In this document: positions 21,125 to 29,877 of the stretch, piece by piece
How positions within the stretch are numbered: the first letter of the stretch is position 1
Layout of the letters: every line of letters begins with the position of its first letter
Assembly (NCBI RefSeq): GCF_039673065.1
Contig: NZ_JBDJKW010000008.1
Span: forward strand, 1-64,000
Direction of reading: 5' to 3'
Source of the DNA: Allobosea sp039673065
GTDB lineage: Bacteria; Pseudomonadota; Alphaproteobacteria; Rhizobiales; Beijerinckiaceae
DNA: 64,000 bases
The notes under the pieces: model-generated
Database searches by the model: none
What the model was told of the DNA's origin: nothing
The model's input: only the letters and a program-made list of their open reading frames with translations
Made by a program: the position numbers and the translations under genes

Positions 21125-21670
21125 TTACTCCTTCGGCAGCGGCTTCGGCGCGTCGGCCAGGGTGTTGAGATAGGCCACCACGTCGGCGCGGCTGTCGGCC
21201 TTGCCCAGGCCGGCGAAGGCCATGGTCGTGCCGGGCATGTACTGCTTCGGATTCTTCAGGAAGCCGTCGAGGTTCTCGGCGGTCCAGGCTTCGCTGGCCT
21301 TGCCCTTCATCGCGGCGGAGTAGCCGAAGCCCTCGACCGAGCCCTTGGGGCGATCGTAGACGTCGTAGAGATGCGGGCCGACCTTGTTGGCGCCGCCCTT
21401 CTCGAAGGTGTGGCAGGCCTTGCAGGCACCGACCGCCTTGGCGCCGCGGGCCGGATCGGCCTTGGCGAGGCGCACCGCGATCGGCTCGTCGGCTGCGGGC
21501 GCGGCGGCGGCGCCGGCGGCTCCGTCGCTCGGTTCGGCGCTCGGCAGGTCGTAGCCGGGTACGGCGGGCTTCTTCGGCGCGAAGACGATGCCGGCGACCA
21601 TGTTGAGGCTCATCACCACCAGCAGGGTGGACAGGCCCGCACCGGCGATCTTGTTCAGTTCGATGTTCAT
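21125..21670 (-). CDS. cycM: Membrane-anchored class I cytochrome c (CycM-like)
   Basis: A 181-residue cytochrome held to the membrane by an uncleaved N-terminal helix (STLLVVMSLNMVAGIVFAP, about residues 14-32), followed by a Pro/Ala-rich linker and one haem domain. The haem motif is CKACH in GACKACHTFEKGG, and the sixth ligand Met is in PGTTMAFAGL. It resembles CycM, which carries electrons from the bc1 complex to cytochrome oxidase in rhizobia. It is divergent from kdsB and ends at a strong terminator. The assignment to CycM rests on length, anchor and motif spacing. Confidence 0.9.
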   Translation of the reverse strand: MNIELNKIAGAGLSTLLVVMSLNMVAGIVFAPKKPAVPGYDLPSAEPSDGAAGAAAAPAADEPIAVRLAKADPARGAKAVGACKACHTFEKGGANKVGPHLYDVYDRPKGSVEGFGYSAAMKGKASEAWTAENLDGFLKNPKQYMPGTTMAFAGLGKADSRADVVAYLNTLADAPKPLPKE

Positions 21671-21844
21671 GGTCTTCTCGGGACTCCCGGCTCCGCGGCC
21701 ACGAAGCAAGATAGCGCTGTCCGCATCCGCTCGCGCGGACCGGCACACGGTAGGCTGCTTAACCGCTTTGCGCGCTTCATTGCAACTCGTATAAGCACGC
21801 TCCGCTTTGAGACCATTTGACGCCTCCGCAGAGTTGCGCCCGCC

Positions 21845-22588
21845 ATGTCCAATCCGCTGGTCCTGATCCCCGCCCGCATGAAGGCCTCGCGCCTGCCCGG
21901 CAAGCCCCTGGCGGACATTCTGGGCGAGCCGATGATCGTCCATGTCTGGCGCCGCGCGGTCGAGGCCGGCATCGGCGCCGTGGTGGTCGCGACCGACGAG
22001 GCGCGCATCGTCGCCGCGGTCGAGGCGGCCGGCGGCCGGGCCGTGATGACCCGCGCCGACCATCCCACCGGCTCGGACCGCATCCGCGAGGCCGCCGACA
22101 TCGTCGATCCCGAGCGCCGCCACGACGTCATCGTCAACGTGCAGGGCGATTTCCCGACGCTTGCGCCCTCCGCCATCGCCGCCTCGATCGCGCCGCTGGC
22201 CGATCCGGCGGTCGACATCGCCACGCTGGTCGGCGAGATCCACGACGCCGAGGAGCGCACCGCGCCGAGCGTGGTCAAGCTCGTCGGCAGCGAGGTCGGC
22301 CCGCGCCGGCTGCGCGCGCTCTATTTCACGCGCGCCACGGCCCCTTATGGCGAGGGGCCGCTCTACCACCATGTCGGCATCTACGCCTATCGCCGCGCCG
22401 CGCTCGACCGCTTCGTCTCCCTGCCGCAATCGCCGCTGGAGAAGCGCGAGAGCCTGGAGCAGCTGCGCGCGCTGGAGAACGGCATGCGCATCGACGCGAT
22501 GATCATCGACCAGGTGCCGCGCGGCGTCGACACCCCGCCCGATCTCGAGCGCGCCCGCGCTCTTCTGCAGAGCCGTCCCGGAGCCTGA
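21845..22588 (+). CDS. kdsB: 3-deoxy-manno-octulosonate cytidylyltransferase KdsB
   Basis: A 247-residue enzyme that activates KDO as CMP-KDO for lipopolysaccharide inner-core synthesis. The N-terminus carries the nucleotidyltransferase motif LIPARMKASRLPGKPL, and further KdsB landmarks are VVATDEARI, HPTGSDRIREAA, VNVQGDFP and HVGIYAYRR. The gene lies three bases before pheA, and this kdsB-pheA pairing is usual in alphaproteobacteria. Its promoter must lie in the 174 bases shared with the divergent cytochrome gene; no firm -35/-10 pair was identified. Confidence 0.96.
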   Translation: MSNPLVLIPARMKASRLPGKPLADILGEPMIVHVWRRAVEAGIGAVVVATDEARIVAAVEAAGGRAVMTRADHPTGSDRIREAADIVDPERRHDVIVNVQGDFPTLAPSAIAASIAPLADPAVDIATLVGEIHDAEERTAPSVVKLVGSEVGPRRLRALYFTRATAPYGEGPLYHHVGIYAYRRAALDRFVSLPQSPLEKRESLEQLRALENGMRIDAMIIDQVPRGVDTPPDLERARALLQSRPGA

Positions 22589-22591
22589 TCC

Positions 22592-23446
22592 ATGCCTGTC
22601 GTCGTTTCCTACCAGGGCGAGCCCGGGGCCTTCTCCTCCCAGGCCGCGCTCCAGGCCTTCCCGGATTGCGAGCTGCTGCCCTGCGCCACCTTCGAGGATG
22701 CGCTCGCCGCCGTCTCCGAGGGCAAGGCCCGCTACGGCATGATCCCGATCGACAATTCGATCGCCGGCCGCGTCGCCGACATCCACCACCTGCTACCGCG
22801 CTCGGGGCTGCACATCGTCGGCGAGCACTTCCTGCCGATCCGCTTCCACCTGATGGGGGTGAAGGGCGCGACGCTGGCGACGATCCAGACGGTGCAGAGC
22901 CACATCCACGCGCTCGGTCAGTGCCGCAAGATCATCCGCAAGCTCGGCCTGAAGGCGCAGGTCGCCGCCGACACCGCCGGCTCCGCCCGCCAGGTCGCCG
23001 AGGCCGGCGACCTCACCCGTGCGGCGATCGCCCCGCACATCGCCGCCGAGGTCTACGGGCTCGACATCCTGATGGAGGACATCGAGGACGAGAAGCACAA
23101 CACCACGCGCTTCGTCATCCTGTCGAAATACCCGGAATTCGCCCGCCAGGGCGGCGGCACCACGGTCACGACGCTGATCTTCCAGGTCCGCAACCTGCCG
23201 GCGGCGCTCTACAAGGCGCTGGGCGGCTTCGCCACCAACGGCATCAACATGACCAAGCTCGAGAGCTATATGGTCGACGGCCGCTTCTCGGCGACGATGT
23301 TCTATTGCGACGTCGAGGGCCATCCCGAGGACGCGCCGCTGCGCCGCGCGCTCGACGAGCTCTCCTACTTCTCCAAGGAGATGCGCATCCTCGGCGTCTA
23401 CCCGGCCCATCCCTTCCGCGAGGGCATGGCCGAGCCGGCGCAGTAG
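22592..23446 (+). CDS. pheA: Prephenate dehydratase PheA
   Basis: A 284-residue monofunctional prephenate dehydratase making phenylpyruvate for phenylalanine synthesis. The catalytic domain has YQGEPGAFSSQAA at the start, the PIDNSIAGRV segment, and the essential Thr-Arg-Phe in HNTTRFVIL. A C-terminal ACT domain (about 195-275) has GGFATNGINMTKLESYM, where phenylalanine would bind for feedback inhibition. There is no chorismate mutase domain. It follows kdsB by three bases. Confidence 0.96.
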   Translation: MPVVVSYQGEPGAFSSQAALQAFPDCELLPCATFEDALAAVSEGKARYGMIPIDNSIAGRVADIHHLLPRSGLHIVGEHFLPIRFHLMGVKGATLATIQTVQSHIHALGQCRKIIRKLGLKAQVAADTAGSARQVAEAGDLTRAAIAPHIAAEVYGLDILMEDIEDEKHNTTRFVILSKYPEFARQGGGTTVTTLIFQVRNLPAALYKALGGFATNGINMTKLESYMVDGRFSATMFYCDVEGHPEDAPLRRALDELSYFSKEMRILGVYPAHPFREGMAEPAQ

Positions 23447-23462
23447 CGCGGGCCTAAAGATA

Positions 23463-23488
23463 CTCCCGCGCTCGAACAGGCGCGGGAG
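23463..23488. terminator. Hairpin between convergent pheA and nudC
   Basis: A perfect 9-bp stem, CTCCCGCGC with GCGCGGGAG, and an 8-base loop. It lies 16 bases after the pheA stop and about 70 bases after the nudC stop on the other strand. No T run follows on either side, so it may be a weak bidirectional terminator or an mRNA-end stabiliser. Confidence 0.55.
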
Positions 23489-23557
23489 CGGGGTCTACCT
23501 GATCGTCATGGCGTCGGTTCGTTCCGGAAAGGGGAGACCACTTTCCGGTCCGCTGCG

Positions 23558-24514
23558 CTACGGCGTCTCGCCGTCCACCGCCCAGGCTTCGAGCAGCGTG
23601 CGGGCGATGGCTATGTGCTGCGGGCAGCTCAGCCCGTCGGGATGCTCGCCGGCCAGCATGGCGAGCGCCTCCTCGCGGCTGAACCAGCGCCCGTCCTCGA
23701 GCTCGGTGCCGTCGAGCACGATGTCGTCGTTCAGCGCCTCGGCCAGGCAGCCGATCATCAGCGAGCTGGGGAAAGGCCAGGGCTGCGAGGCGAGATAACG
23801 CACCGCCCCGGTGCGCAGGCCCGCCTCCTCGAGCGTCTCGCGGCGCACCGCATCCTCGATCGTCTCGCCCGGCTCCAGGAAGCCGGCGATGCAGGAATAC
23901 ATCTTCGGCGCGAAGCGCGCCTGGCGCGCGAGCAGGCACTTGTCGCCGCGCACCGCCAGCATGATCACCACCGGGTCGGTGCGCGGGAAATGCAGCGCGC
24001 CGCATTGCGCGCATTCGCGGCGCCAGCCGCCGCTGACCATCAGCGACTTGCCGCCGCAATTGGCGCAGAACCGGTGCCTTGCATGCCAGTCGAGGATCGC
24101 CTTGGCCTCGCCGAGCGGGCCGACCTCGTCCGGCGGCACCAGCCGCTTCAGGGCGATGCTGCGCAGGTCGCTGACCAGCAGGTCAGGGCGCTCGCGCAGG
24201 GTTTCGGCGAGCTGGCGCTCGACCAGCCTTGCGAAGCAGGCCGCTCCGCCGGGCTCGACGCCGAGGAAGACCTCGTCCAGCGCGCGGGCCACAGCATCCG
24301 CCTCGCTCTCGGAGAACCAGGCGGTCTGCGTCTCGGGCCCGGTGCGGCGCAGGATCGGGGTCTCGCCCGCGACGAGGATGTGGCGGGTGCCGGGGCTGGC
24401 GCGATAGCGCGCCACGGCGTCCGGCTGGTCGCGCTGGTCGCCGCGGCGGTCGAGCGGGTTGAAGGCGAAGCCGGTCAGGGCCGAGCGTTCGCGGGGACGG
24501 GAGACATCGGTCAT
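23558..24514 (-). CDS. nudC: NAD+/NADH diphosphatase (RNA de-NADding enzyme) NudC
   Basis: A 318-residue Nudix hydrolase. A four-Cys zinc ribbon (CANCGG and CAQCGA) lies in the middle, followed by the Nudix box GFLEPGETIEDAVRRETLEE and the NudC-specific SQPWPFPSSLM motif. Family enzymes hydrolyse NAD(H) and remove NAD caps from RNA. The ATG at 24514 gives MTDVSRPRERS; an upstream in-frame ATG at 24592 would run into the downstream region of mmsB and is less likely. It follows mmsB on the same strand after 94 bases, in which an imperfect hairpin (24575-24594) may attenuate read-through. Confidence 0.94.
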   Translation of the reverse strand: MTDVSRPRERSALTGFAFNPLDRRGDQRDQPDAVARYRASPGTRHILVAGETPILRRTGPETQTAWFSESEADAVARALDEVFLGVEPGGAACFARLVERQLAETLRERPDLLVSDLRSIALKRLVPPDEVGPLGEAKAILDWHARHRFCANCGGKSLMVSGGWRRECAQCGALHFPRTDPVVIMLAVRGDKCLLARQARFAPKMYSCIAGFLEPGETIEDAVRRETLEEAGLRTGAVRYLASQPWPFPSSLMIGCLAEALNDDIVLDGTELEDGRWFSREEALAMLAGEHPDGLSCPQHIAIARTLLEAWAVDGETP

Positions 24515-24608
24515 GCCTCTCGTCCTAGCGCGCTTTCGATCCGACCGGAACGGGCCGGCGAGACGATTTCGCATGCGTGCCCGGACTGGCACGCAACGCC
24601 CTGTCGCC

Positions 24609-25502
24609 TCAGCCCTGCTTGCCGGCCTGGCCGCGCAGCAGGTGGATGATGCCGGAGAAATCGGTGCCGCCCTCGCCCCAGGCGTTGTGCAGCCCGTAGA
24701 GCTGCGCCGCGGCGGCGCCCAGCGGGGTCGCGGCGCCGCTCGCCTGCGCCGCCTCCTGCGAGAGCTTGAGGTCCTTCAGCATCAGCGCCGAGGCGAAGCC
24801 GGGCTTGTAGTCCTTGTTGGCCGGCGAGGTCGGCACCGGGCCGGGCACGGGGCAATAGGTGGTCAGGGACCAGCACTGGCCCGAGGAGGTCGAGGCGACG
24901 TCGAACAGCGCCTCGTGCGAGAGCCCGAGCTTCTCGGCCAGCACGAAGGCTTCGCAGACGCCGATCATCGAGATGCCGAGGATCATGTTGTTGCAGATCT
25001 TCGCCGCCTGACCGTTGCCGGCGTCGCCGCAATGCACGATGCGCCGGCCCATCTTGGCCAGCACCGGCTCGCCGCGGGCGAAGGCCTCGGCGCTGCCGCC
25101 GACCATGAAGGTCAGCGTCGCGCCCGAGGCGCCACCGACGCCGCCGGAGACCGGCGCGTCGAGCGACAGGCAGCCATGCTCGGCGGCCAGCGCATGCGCC
25201 TTGCGGGCGCTCTCGACGTCGACGGTGGAGGAATCGATCAGCAGCGTGCCGGGCGTCACCGCCGGCAGGATGTCGGCCCAGACCGAGAGCACGTGCCGGC
25301 CCGCCGGCAGCATGGTCACCACGATCTCGGCCTGCGCCACCGCCTCGCGGGCGGACGCCGCGATGCCGACGCCTAGCGCCGCGGCCGCCTCGCGCGAGGC
25401 CGGCGCCAGGTCGAAGGCGGTGACCGCGTGGCCCGCCTTGACCAGGTTGCCGGCCATGGGGCCGCCCATATTGCCGAGTCCGATGAAGGCGATGGTGCTC
25501 AT
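24609..25502 (-). CDS. mmsB: 3-hydroxyisobutyrate dehydrogenase MmsB
   Basis: A 297-residue NAD-dependent dehydrogenase of valine degradation, turning 3-hydroxyisobutyrate into methylmalonate semialdehyde. The N-terminal Rossmann motif is FIGLGNMGGPMAGNL, the substrate-binding stretch is DAPVSGGVGGA, and the catalytic Lys is in GNGQAAKICNNM. The C-terminal KDLKLSQEAA segment is also conserved. It lies 84 bases after the acyl-CoA dehydrogenase gene on the same strand, with mmsA further upstream, completing the valine branch. Confidence 0.95.
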   Translation of the reverse strand: MSTIAFIGLGNMGGPMAGNLVKAGHAVTAFDLAPASREAAAALGVGIAASAREAVAQAEIVVTMLPAGRHVLSVWADILPAVTPGTLLIDSSTVDVESARKAHALAAEHGCLSLDAPVSGGVGGASGATLTFMVGGSAEAFARGEPVLAKMGRRIVHCGDAGNGQAAKICNNMILGISMIGVCEAFVLAEKLGLSHEALFDVASTSSGQCWSLTTYCPVPGPVPTSPANKDYKPGFASALMLKDLKLSQEAAQASGAATPLGAAAAQLYGLHNAWGEGGTDFSGIIHLLRGQAGKQG

Positions 25503-25586
25503 GGTGGTTCTCTCCCTGAAGTCCTCGAACCGGCATCGTCACGCGGCGGAACCCGTCTCCCTGCGGGAGAGGATTAGTCGCGCCAA

Positions 25587-26741
25587 TCAGTTCCCCTTGG
25601 CCCGGCCGACCAGGCCGCGCGCCACGATCATCCGCATCACCTCGTTGGTGCCTTCGAGGATCTGGTGGACGCGCAGGTCGCGGACGATCTTCTCGATGCC
25701 GTAATCGGCGAGATAGCCGTAGCCGCCATGGATCTGCAGCGCCTCGTTGGCGACCGCGAAGCCGGTGTCGGTGGCGACGCGCTTGGCCATGGCGCATAGG
25801 CGCGTGGCGTCGGGCGCCTTGGCGTCGAGCGCGGCGGCGGCGCGCCAGAGGAAGCTGCGGGCCGCTTCCAGCTCGGTCGCCATGTCGGCGAGCTTGAACT
25901 GCAGCGCCTGGAAATCGGCGATCGCCGAGCCGAAGGCCTTGCGCTCCTGCGCATAGGCCAGCGCCTTGTCGAGCGCCGCTTGCGCCCCGCCGAGCGAGCA
26001 GGCGCCGATGTTGAGGCGCCCGCCGTCGAGCCCGGCCATGGCGATCTTGAAGCCGATCCCCTCCGGCCCGAGCCGGTTGGCCACGGGGATGCGGCAGTTC
26101 TCGAAGATCACCGCCCGGGTCGGCTGGGCGTTCCAGCCCATCTTCTTCTCCTCGGCGCCGAAGGACAGGCCGGGCGTGCCCTTCTCGACCACGACGGTCG
26201 AGATCCCGGCCGGGCCGGCCTCGCCGGTGCGCACCATCACGACGTAGATGTCGGAGACGCCGGCGCCGGAGATGAACTGCTTCTGGCCGTCGAGCACGTA
26301 GTGGTCGCCGTCGCGCACCGCCTTCGTCTTCAGCGCGGCCGCGTCGGAGCCGGCGCCCGGCTCGGTCAGGCAGTAGCTGGCGAGGTGCTCCATGGTGCAC
26401 AGCTTCGGCAGCCAGGCCTGGCGCTGCTCGGGCGAGCCGTAGCGGTCGATCATCCAGGCGCACATATTGTGGATCGAGATATAGGCCGAGACCGTCGGGC
26501 AGCCGCCGGCCAGCGCCTCGAAGATCAGCGCCGCGTCGAGCCGCGACAGCCCGGAGCCGCCGACATCCTCGGCAATGTAGATGCCGCCCATGCCGAGCGC
26601 CGCCGCCTCGCGCATCTCGGCGACGGGAAAGTGCTTTTCCTCGTCCCAGCGCCCGGCCTGCGGCGCCAGCGTCGCGGCGGCGAACCCCTGGGCCATGTCG
26701 CGGATGGCGATCTGGTCTTCGGTGAGGGCGAAGGCTGTCAT
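25587..26741 (-). CDS. Acyl-CoA dehydrogenase, probable isobutyryl-CoA dehydrogenase
   Basis: A 384-residue FAD enzyme. Acyl-CoA dehydrogenase signatures are LTEPGAGSDAAALKTKA, DGQKQFISGAG and, near the C-terminus, QIHGGYGYLADYGIEK with ILEGTNEVMR. Its position between mmsA and mmsB makes isobutyryl-CoA (valine pathway) the likely substrate; a broader branched-chain acyl-CoA range is possible. The ATG overlaps the TGA of the upstream 153-residue protein as ATGA, so the two are translationally coupled. Confidence 0.93.
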   Translation of the reverse strand: MTAFALTEDQIAIRDMAQGFAAATLAPQAGRWDEEKHFPVAEMREAAALGMGGIYIAEDVGGSGLSRLDAALIFEALAGGCPTVSAYISIHNMCAWMIDRYGSPEQRQAWLPKLCTMEHLASYCLTEPGAGSDAAALKTKAVRDGDHYVLDGQKQFISGAGVSDIYVVMVRTGEAGPAGISTVVVEKGTPGLSFGAEEKKMGWNAQPTRAVIFENCRIPVANRLGPEGIGFKIAMAGLDGGRLNIGACSLGGAQAALDKALAYAQERKAFGSAIADFQALQFKLADMATELEAARSFLWRAAAALDAKAPDATRLCAMAKRVATDTGFAVANEALQIHGGYGYLADYGIEKIVRDLRVHQILEGTNEVMRMIVARGLVGRAKGN

Positions 26742-27199
26742 GGCGATGCGTCCTGGGAAGGGGCGGCCAGAGGCCGGACCTCGATGCGCGTCGAGAAGCG
26801 CCGTGCCCGGTGGACGCCGTGCGGGTCGGAGAAGGGCCGGCGCCAGCGTGCCCGCGGCAGGATCCGCACCTGCCAGGGCGGCCCGCCGAAGAAGCGGAAG
26901 CTCAGAGCGTCCGGGCCGGTGAGCGCGAGCGGCCGGAAGCTGCCGGTGGCGTAGGCGCCGTAGAGCGAGACCCGCTCGAGCGGCCGGGCGGCCGCGTCGA
27001 GCAGCAGGATATCGAGCTGCTCCTCGAACGGTATGTCGTGGCTGAGGAAGAGCAGGGCCTCCGGCCCCGCCTGATACTGCGCTTCGAGCACCGCGCCCGG
27101 CACCGTGCCGGCCTCGTCGCCGTCGACGAGGAGAACCGCGCGCCGCTCCCCGCCATCGGCGGGATGCGGACGCAGGCCGTAGCGGGCGGTCTCGCGCAT
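26738..27199 (-). CDS. Uncharacterised 153-residue protein in the valine catabolic operon
   Basis: A protein I do not recognise. It begins MRETARYGLRPHPADGGERR and has a beta-rich middle with LLFLSHDIPFEEQLDILLLD and RVSLYGAYATGSFRPL, then a basic C-terminus. There is no signal peptide and no membrane segment. Its stop overlaps the acyl-CoA dehydrogenase start as ATGA and it lies 133 bases after mmsA, so it belongs to the same transcript. A role in valine catabolism is suggested by position alone; the frame is supported by the overlap and by its amino-acid composition rather than by family identity. Confidence 0.6.
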   Translation of the reverse strand: MRETARYGLRPHPADGGERRAVLLVDGDEAGTVPGAVLEAQYQAGPEALLFLSHDIPFEEQLDILLLDAAARPLERVSLYGAYATGSFRPLALTGPDALSFRFFGGPPWQVRILPRARWRRPFSDPHGVHRARRFSTRIEVRPLAAPSQDASP

Positions 27200-27332
27200 C
27201 AGGGCAGCGCCCGGCGGACGGCCGCCGCACGGCGCCCGTCCGTGCGGCCCGGCGCCGTGGCGGCATGGTCGGTGCTGGAACGGTGGTCGGCCATGCGCGC
27301 TCCCGCCCGTGCTCGCTGCCTGCCGCGGCTCG

Positions 27333-28829
27333 TCACCCCATGGTCGGGATGACGAAGCTCGCGCCGTCCTTGATACCGCTCGGCCAGCGGGCCGTCACCG
27401 TCTTGGTCTTGGTGTAGAAGCGGATCGAGTCCGGGCCGTGCTGGTTGAGGTCGCCGAAGGAGGAGCGCTTCCAGCCGCCGAAGGTGTAGTAGGCCAGCGG
27501 AACCGGGATCGGCACGTTGATGCCGACCATGCCGACCTGCACCTTGGAGGCGAAGTCGCGGGCGGCGTCGCCGTCGCGGGTGAAGATCGCGGTGCCGTTG
27601 CCGTATTCGTGGTCGTTGGTGAGCTTCAGCGCCTCGTCATAGCTCTCGGCGCGCAGCACGGAGAGAACGGGTCCGAAGATCTCCTCCTTGTAGATGCGCA
27701 TGTCCTTGGTGACGTTGTCGAACAGGCAGCCGCCGACATAGAAGCCGTTCTCGTAGCCCTGCATGGTGAAGTCGCGGCCGTCGACGACGAGCTTGGCGCC
27801 TTCCTCGATGCCGATGTCGACATAGGACTTGATCTTCTCCATCGCCGCCTTGGTGACGACCGGGCCGTAATCGGCGCTGGTGTCGGTCGAGGGGCCGATC
27901 TTCAGGCTCTCGACGCGCGGGATCAGGCGCTTGACCAACTCGTCCGCGGTGGCCTTGCCGACCGGCACCGCCACCGAGATCGCCATGCAGCGCTCGCCGG
28001 CCGAGCCGTAGCCCGCGCCGATCAGCGCGTCGACGGCCTGGTCCATGTCGGCGTCCGGCATGATGATCATGTGGTTCTTGGCGCCGCCGAAGCACTGCAC
28101 GCGCTTACCCGCCGCGCAGCCGCGGGCGTAGATGTACTCGGCGATCGGGGTCGAGCCGACGAAGCCGATGGCCTTGATGTCGGCGTCGTCGAGGATGGCG
28201 TCGACCGCCTCCTTGTCGCCGTTGACCACGTTGAGGATGCCGGGAGGGCCGCCGGCCTCGATGAACAGCTCGGCCAGGCGCATCGGCACGCCGGGATCGC
28301 GCTCGGACGGCTTCAGGATGAAGGCGTTGCCGCAGGCGATGGCGGGGCCGAGCTTCCAGAGCGGGATCATCGCCGGGAAGTTGAACGGGGTGATGCCGGC
28401 GACGACGCCGAGCGGCTGGCGCAGCGAGTAGATGTCGATGCCGGGGCCGGCGCCGTCGGTGAACTCGCCCTTCATCAGGTTCGGCACGCCGAGCGAGAAC
28501 TCGACCACCTCGACGCCGCGCTGGATGTCGCCCTTGGCGTCGGGAATGGTCTTGCCGTGCTCGCGGGCGAGCAGATCGGCCAGCTCGTCATTGTTCTGCG
28601 CGATCAGGTCGAGGAACTTCATCAGCACGCGGGCGCGGCGCTGCGGGTTGACCGCGGCCCATTTCGGCTGGGCTTCGCGCGCGTTCTCGACGGCGGCGCG
28701 CAGCTCGGCCTGCGAGGCGAGCGCGACCTTGCCGATCACGCTGCCGTCCATCGGCTGGTAGATGTCCGCGGTACGCCCCGAGGTGCCGGCGACGTGCTTG
28801 CCGCCGATGAAGTGACCGACCTGACGCAT
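27333..28829 (-). CDS. mmsA: Methylmalonate-semialdehyde dehydrogenase (CoA-acylating) MmsA
   Basis: A 498-residue aldehyde dehydrogenase of valine and myo-inositol degradation, making propionyl-CoA from methylmalonate semialdehyde and CoA. The catalytic Cys is residue 281 in AGERCMAISVAV. The usual general-base ELGG motif of other aldehyde dehydrogenases is replaced by QCFGGAKNH, as expected for the CoA-dependent MMSDH group. ITPFNFPAMIPLW and FVGSTPIAEYI are further family marks. GGAGG lies five bases before the ATG at 28829. It heads the cluster and is divergent from a LysR-type gene that probably controls it. Confidence 0.96.
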   Translation of the reverse strand: MRQVGHFIGGKHVAGTSGRTADIYQPMDGSVIGKVALASQAELRAAVENAREAQPKWAAVNPQRRARVLMKFLDLIAQNNDELADLLAREHGKTIPDAKGDIQRGVEVVEFSLGVPNLMKGEFTDGAGPGIDIYSLRQPLGVVAGITPFNFPAMIPLWKLGPAIACGNAFILKPSERDPGVPMRLAELFIEAGGPPGILNVVNGDKEAVDAILDDADIKAIGFVGSTPIAEYIYARGCAAGKRVQCFGGAKNHMIIMPDADMDQAVDALIGAGYGSAGERCMAISVAVPVGKATADELVKRLIPRVESLKIGPSTDTSADYGPVVTKAAMEKIKSYVDIGIEEGAKLVVDGRDFTMQGYENGFYVGGCLFDNVTKDMRIYKEEIFGPVLSVLRAESYDEALKLTNDHEYGNGTAIFTRDGDAARDFASKVQVGMVGINVPIPVPLAYYTFGGWKRSSFGDLNQHGPDSIRFYTKTKTVTARWPSGIKDGASFVIPTMG

Positions 28830-28886
28830 GGATGCCTCCCTCGAAAGTCTCTGTGGCTGTTGACCTGCCCGAGCTTTAGCATTGTC

Positions 28887-28932
28887 TTTTGTGCACGGCC
28901 ATGGGCTTGTTGGCGCCGGTGCGGTGCAAAAA
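28887..28932. promoter_or_regulatory. Imperfect inverted repeat between mmsA and the LysR gene
   Basis: TTTTGTGCAC (28887-28896) faces GTGCAAAAA (28924-28932) with about 27 bases between, in the 136-base divergent promoter region. LysR regulators bind interrupted dyads in such places, so this is a candidate operator. The spacing is longer than a single T-N11-A site. Confidence 0.35.
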
Positions 28933-28965
28933 AACGAATACCGAAGCCGGATATGGGAGGTGGCC

Positions 28966-29877
28966 ATGGAACGATTCGACTGGGACGACCTGCGCTTCTT
29001 TCTCGCGGTCGCCCGTTCCGGCCGCCTCACCGCCGCGGCGCGCCGCCTCGGCGCAGACCATGCCACCGTGTCGCGGCGCATCACGGCGCTGGAGGAGGCG
29101 CTGAAGGCCAAGCTGTTCGAGCGCCGGCCCCAGGGCTACGCGCTCACCGGCCATGGCGAGCAACTCCTCGCCAAGGCCGAGAGCATGGAGACCGAGGCGC
29201 TGGCCATCCAGAGCGAGATCGGCGGCGCCGACATGGCGCTGTCGGGCATCGTGCGCATCGGCGCGCCGGACGGGTTCGGCGCCTGCTTCCTGGCGCCGCG
29301 CCTGCCGGCGCTGACCGGCGCCTATGCCGGGCTGGAACTGCAGCTGATCGCCATGCCGCGCCTGCTCTCGCTGTCGAAGCGCGAGGCTGACGTGGCGATC
29401 ACGCTCGCCCCGCCCAAGGAGGGCAAGGTGGTGGCGCGCAAGCTCTGCGACTACCGGCTCGGCCTCTACGCCTCGCGCGCCTATCTCGACGCCGCCCCGC
29501 CGCTGGCCGAGGCCGAGGACCTCTTCGCCCACCGCATCGTCGGCTATATCGACGACCTGATCTTCACGCCCGAGCTCGACTATCTCGACGAGGTCGCCAA
29601 GGGCTTGCGGGCCCAGGTGCAGAGCTCCAGCGTCATCGCCCAGATGAACGCGGTCGCCGCCGGCGCCGGCATCGGCGTGATCCACCATTTCATGGCGCAG
29701 GGCGATCCGAGGCTGGTGCGGGTCCTGCCCGAGACCGTCTCGATCGAGCGCTCCTTCTGGCTCCTGGTCCATGCCGACCTGAAGGAGGTGGCGCGGGTGC
29801 GCGCCGTGGTCGACTTCATCGTGCGCGAGGCCAAGGCCGCGCGGCCGCTGCTGATGGGCGAGGCGCCGGCGCCCTAG
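28966..29877 (+). CDS. LysR-family transcriptional regulator, divergent from mmsA
   Basis: A 303-residue regulator. The N-terminal winged helix-turn-helix reads DDLRFFLAVARSGRLTAAAR and RLGADHATVSRRITALEEAL, typical of LysR proteins that act on metabolic genes. The effector domain covers about 90-295. Divergent placement next to mmsA suggests control of valine degradation, an inference from the usual LysR arrangement. GGAGG lies five bases before the ATG at 28966; earlier in-frame starts would extend into the promoter region. Its TAG stop shares the palindrome CTAG with the stop of the convergent diguanylate cyclase gene. Confidence 0.9.
   Translation: MERFDWDDLRFFLAVARSGRLTAAARRLGADHATVSRRITALEEALKAKLFERRPQGYALTGHGEQLLAKAESMETEALAIQSEIGGADMALSGIVRIGAPDGFGACFLAPRLPALTGAYAGLELQLIAMPRLLSLSKREADVAITLAPPKEGKVVARKLCDYRLGLYASRAYLDAAPPLAEAEDLFAHRIVGYIDDLIFTPELDYLDEVAKGLRAQVQSSSVIAQMNAVAAGAGIGVIHHFMAQGDPRLVRVLPETVSIERSFWLLVHADLKEVARVRAVVDFIVREAKAARPLLMGEAPAP

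Noticed and set aside
21125..22789. One long minus-strand gene covering the cytochrome and the region opposite kdsB
   Set aside because: The upstream half is the antisense of kdsB; the cytochrome starts at its own ATG with a membrane anchor.
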